Below, piece after piece: positions 62,025-64,000 of a DNA stretch of 64,000 bases; within the stretch, counting starts at the first letter, position 1, and the number at the start of each line of letters is the position of its first letter. The notes under the pieces were generated by a model. That model did no database searches. It worked only from the letters and a program-made list of their open reading frames with translations, and had not been told where the DNA came from. Position numbers and translations under genes: made by a program. The stretch covers positions 2,480,001-2,544,000 of the forward strand of contig NZ_CP134145.1 of NCBI RefSeq assembly GCF_031583595.1, read 5' to 3'. Origin of the DNA: Thalassotalea psychrophila. GTDB taxonomy: Bacteria > Pseudomonadota > Gammaproteobacteria > Enterobacterales > Alteromonadaceae.

Positions 62025-63470
62025 CTAAAAAACTTTACTCAAAATATCTTCACTTGCCAAGGTTGGATGAATGTTCGTTTCTAAACTAGTCGACTGAAAT
62101 TGTGATTTCATCGCGGTAACCCAGTTTTTGGCTCTGGGTGTTAGTTTGTCATTTTTCGTTTGCAAATGCCCTCTAACCAATAAAACTCCCATATCAGCAC
62201 CTTTATAAATGTATTCTCCAGGGCCTAATATTCTCAGAAAGAATGCTTCATCCATACCAGAGACATTACTCCAATCGGCAGTGCGGCGAACTAGCTCAAC
62301 GTCATTGTTTTGCGTTGTACGCCAAATACCAGAGCGTGGTACCTGTTTTAATAATCTAACATCGTCACCGGTATGTTTGAAAACAACTTGCGACCAGGTA
62401 TCAAAATCACGCCAGCGTTTTTGGATCTCACGTATGTTAATGTCATAGTCAATGCCCATATGTTCCAACAAATGAAACATCAGCAATGGCACACCACCAT
62501 ATTTTTGTGTCAGCAAATTAGTGATTGGTGATGCACCGCTGATGCGTGGATTTAATTCACCCAGATACATACGGCCATCATTTTTATCAATCAAATAATC
62601 AATACAGAAAGTACCTTTATAACCTTCTTGATAAAGACGCTCACCAAACTTTTTAACCATACGTTCTAATTTAGTACGAGCATTTTTCTCAAGCACATTA
62701 ACGAAACCTTCGTTACCACTCCAACCACCTTTGAATGGAGTGAGCTCTTTATGACCAACAAGCTCTGTTAAAATAGGCCCAACAATGGTGCCGTGTTTCG
62801 TCGCTACGGCTTCAACAGTGCCACAGCGTGGTTCAATGCGTTTCATTACTTTAATTTGTTGACCAATGATCAGCTTTTCATATTGTTGCCAATCTTTGTT
62901 AGAGGCAATAAAAAATGTGGTTTTACCCGAGTCACCATAGGGTGTTTGTACCACTAAGTCTTTACCTAACTTTCCTGATTTTGCTAACTCCATTAACTGC
63001 TCAAAAGATTCGGCCTCACCCAACACATTTGGAACACTAGCAACTCCAGCTTCATTTGCCATTTGTGTGGTGACAATTTTAGAGTCTAAATGGTTACGTA
63101 ACTCGTGTGATGGCATTGCTAAATTAATGCCCATATCTTTAGCAAGCTGCTCTGTTTTTTCATCAAACATCACTGCTAGCATGTGTCCACCACCACCCTG
63201 TTTTGCCATATAGTCTTTGGTTTCGTTGTGCTCTAACAGATAATTAACCACATCTTCTAAACAAGTAAATTCTGGTGCACCACGACCTTTAGGGGTAAAC
63301 ACCCGATGATGCACACCATCAAAACAATCAAAATAGTTAACATACGTCAGAGAAGGTACTAATTGACCTAATCCTAAAATATTAAAAGGCGAAGCTGAAA
63401 CAAAATATATCGGTTTTTTGTAGGTTCGAAAAAATTTGTATATTTCCGTTAAACCATTGAGTTTTTTCAT
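62025..63470 (-). CDS. ATP-grasp protein (biotin-carboxylase-like)
   Basis: A 481-residue enzyme of the ATP-grasp superfamily, which joins a carboxylate to a nucleophile using ATP. The central domain has LVVQTPYGDSGKTTFFI (phosphate loop), FKGGWSGNEGFVNVL, GTFCIDYLIDKNDGRMYLGELNPRISGASPITN (Mg-binding Glu and Asn). No biotin-carrier gene is nearby. Proteins like this are often annotated as biotin carboxylase and lie next to a basic amino acid decarboxylase, as here (gap 114 bases, same strand). It may ligate an amino acid or polyamine; the substrate is unknown. Confidence 0.82.
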   Translation of the reverse strand: MKKLNGLTEIYKFFRTYKKPIYFVSASPFNILGLGQLVPSLTYVNYFDCFDGVHHRVFTPKGRGAPEFTCLEDVVNYLLEHNETKDYMAKQGGGGHMLAVMFDEKTEQLAKDMGINLAMPSHELRNHLDSKIVTTQMANEAGVASVPNVLGEAESFEQLMELAKSGKLGKDLVVQTPYGDSGKTTFFIASNKDWQQYEKLIIGQQIKVMKRIEPRCGTVEAVATKHGTIVGPILTELVGHKELTPFKGGWSGNEGFVNVLEKNARTKLERMVKKFGERLYQEGYKGTFCIDYLIDKNDGRMYLGELNPRISGASPITNLLTQKYGGVPLLMFHLLEHMGIDYDINIREIQKRWRDFDTWSQVVFKHTGDDVRLLKQVPRSGIWRTTQNNDVELVRRTADWSNVSGMDEAFFLRILGPGEYIYKGADMGVLLVRGHLQTKNDKLTPRAKNWVTAMKSQFQSTSLETNIHPTLASEDILSKVF

Positions 63471-63534
63471 AGCTGTATTCTCTTTTTAGTCTAATTAGTG
63501 ACGTAACGTATTGTTATATGGGTTTTTATTAAAT

Positions 63535-63559
63535 CCCCTTTAGTTATAAACCAAAGGGG
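63535..63559 (-). terminator. hairpin between the decarboxylase and ATP-grasp genes
   Basis: CCCCTTT and AAAGGGG pair around an eleven-base loop, 25 bases after the decarboxylase stop. Only ATTT follows on the minus strand, so it probably attenuates rather than ends the transcript. Confidence 0.5.
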
Positions 63560-63584
63560 TGAGTTGCATTAAAATAACTACCTG

Positions 63585-64000
63585 TTACTTTAATGCGGGT
63601 ACTTTTTGTTTATGCTTAGCTGCTGTTCTGACTGACTTTGTCGTATCTTTAATCGACGTAATTGTTACCAATTCAGCGGTTGTGCTTTGTTCAAGTCGAT
63701 TTAATGCTTGTTCAGTAAACACACTTAAACCTAACTCAGGGTTATAACCATGAATTTCTGTCACATCGAGTGCTTTCATGTATTCCAATATTTCTTGGCT
63801 GATCACTTGTCCAGGTACCAAAATAGGAAAACCAGGTGGATAAGGAATGATGAAAGTACTCGAGACAAGCTCTCTTCCCGACTGCATAGCCCTTTCGAGT
63901 TCACCATTATCTAAATTTATGTATTCATAATTTTGGCAATCATAAGATAAGAAATAAGCCTTTCGAATATCCCCTTCATCTGAACCAAGAGTTTTACCAG
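63585..64000 (-). CDS. Orn/Lys/Arg decarboxylase, C-terminal end (5' part outside the window)
   Basis: The frame is open through base 64000 on the minus strand, so only the last 138 codons are seen. They read GKTLGSDEGDIRKAYF, then RELVSSTFIIPYPPGFPILVPGQVI and ALDVTEIHGYNPELGL, which is the C-terminal domain of the large PLP-dependent Orn/Lys/Arg decarboxylases. The catalytic domain and its PLP lysine lie beyond the window. The tail is Lys-rich. It would make a polyamine or similar amine and precedes the ATP-grasp gene on the same strand. Confidence 0.88.
   Translation of the reverse strand, partial: GKTLGSDEGDIRKAYFLSYDCQNYEYINLDNGELERAMQSGRELVSSTFIIPYPPGFPILVPGQVISQEILEYMKALDVTEIHGYNPELGLSVFTEQALNRLEQSTTAELVTITSIKDTTKSVRTAAKHKQKVPALK

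Overview
The window looks like chromosomal DNA of an AT-rich marine gammaproteobacterium in the Alteromonadales, most likely a Colwelliaceae member such as Thalassotalea or Colwellia. This is inferred from base composition and protein flavour (yejKLM block, DUF3718 protein, caa3-type oxidase, large TonB-dependent receptor), not from a database search. Gene density is high, and most intergenic gaps hold terminators or small dispersed hairpin repeats. There is no CRISPR array, prophage or intact insertion sequence.

Layout. 1-7.2 kb: the start of asnS, a MITE-like inverted-repeat element, the complete biotin cluster (bioA divergent from bioBFCD) and an orphan HicB antitoxin. 7.6-15 kb: a caa3-type cytochrome c oxidase operon (subunit II with two haem c domains, I, two different subunit III proteins, IV) with haem O synthase and a Sco copper chaperone. 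15-26.5 kb: a sulfatase, a dead short-chain dehydrogenase, a small secreted protein, tRNA-Pro, yejM-yejL/yejK, pyrC, a T-fold protein, an M23 peptidase and a tyrosine recombinase. 27-35.6 kb: a LetAB/PqiAB-type lipid-transport operon (a protein with eight MCE repeats and a LetA split into two genes), a MipA/OmpV porin, a phosphoribosyltransferase, an M28 peptidase, a transglutaminase/TPR lipoprotein, and tRNA-Ser with a duplicated 3' half.

35.8-58.6 kb is the most interesting region. It reads as one D-/L-glutamate acquisition and catabolism locus. A TonB-dependent receptor, a lipoprotein M14 carboxypeptidase and a lipoprotein N-acyl-D-amino-acid deacylase could release and capture acidic D-amino acids at the envelope. 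GltS is a glutamate symporter. A GluR0-like ligand-gated channel with a K+ filter (TVGYG) could sense the ligand. A seven-gene operon carries both halves of D-glutamate cyclase (DUF1445 and DUF4392), the 5-oxoprolinase subunits PxpA, PxpB and PxpC, a D-amino acid aminotransferase and an alanine racemase. A 1.6 kb-residue-class NAD-glutamate dehydrogenase feeds the product into the TCA cycle. A LysR regulator lies in the middle, and a near-identical palindromic site recurs in the LysR/receptor gap, in the glutamate dehydrogenase/decarboxylase-like gap and, in weaker form, upstream of the seven-gene operon, suggesting one regulon. The pathway assignment is inference from named families plus gene order.

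58.6-64 kb: a 46-residue small ORF, a LysR plus DUF1254/DUF1214 pair bracketed by inverted 25-bp repeats, then an ATP-grasp protein paired with the C-terminal end of an Orn/Lys/Arg decarboxylase that runs off the window. A family of short hairpins with a conserved TCCCTG loop and varying but complementary stems is scattered through the intergenic regions.
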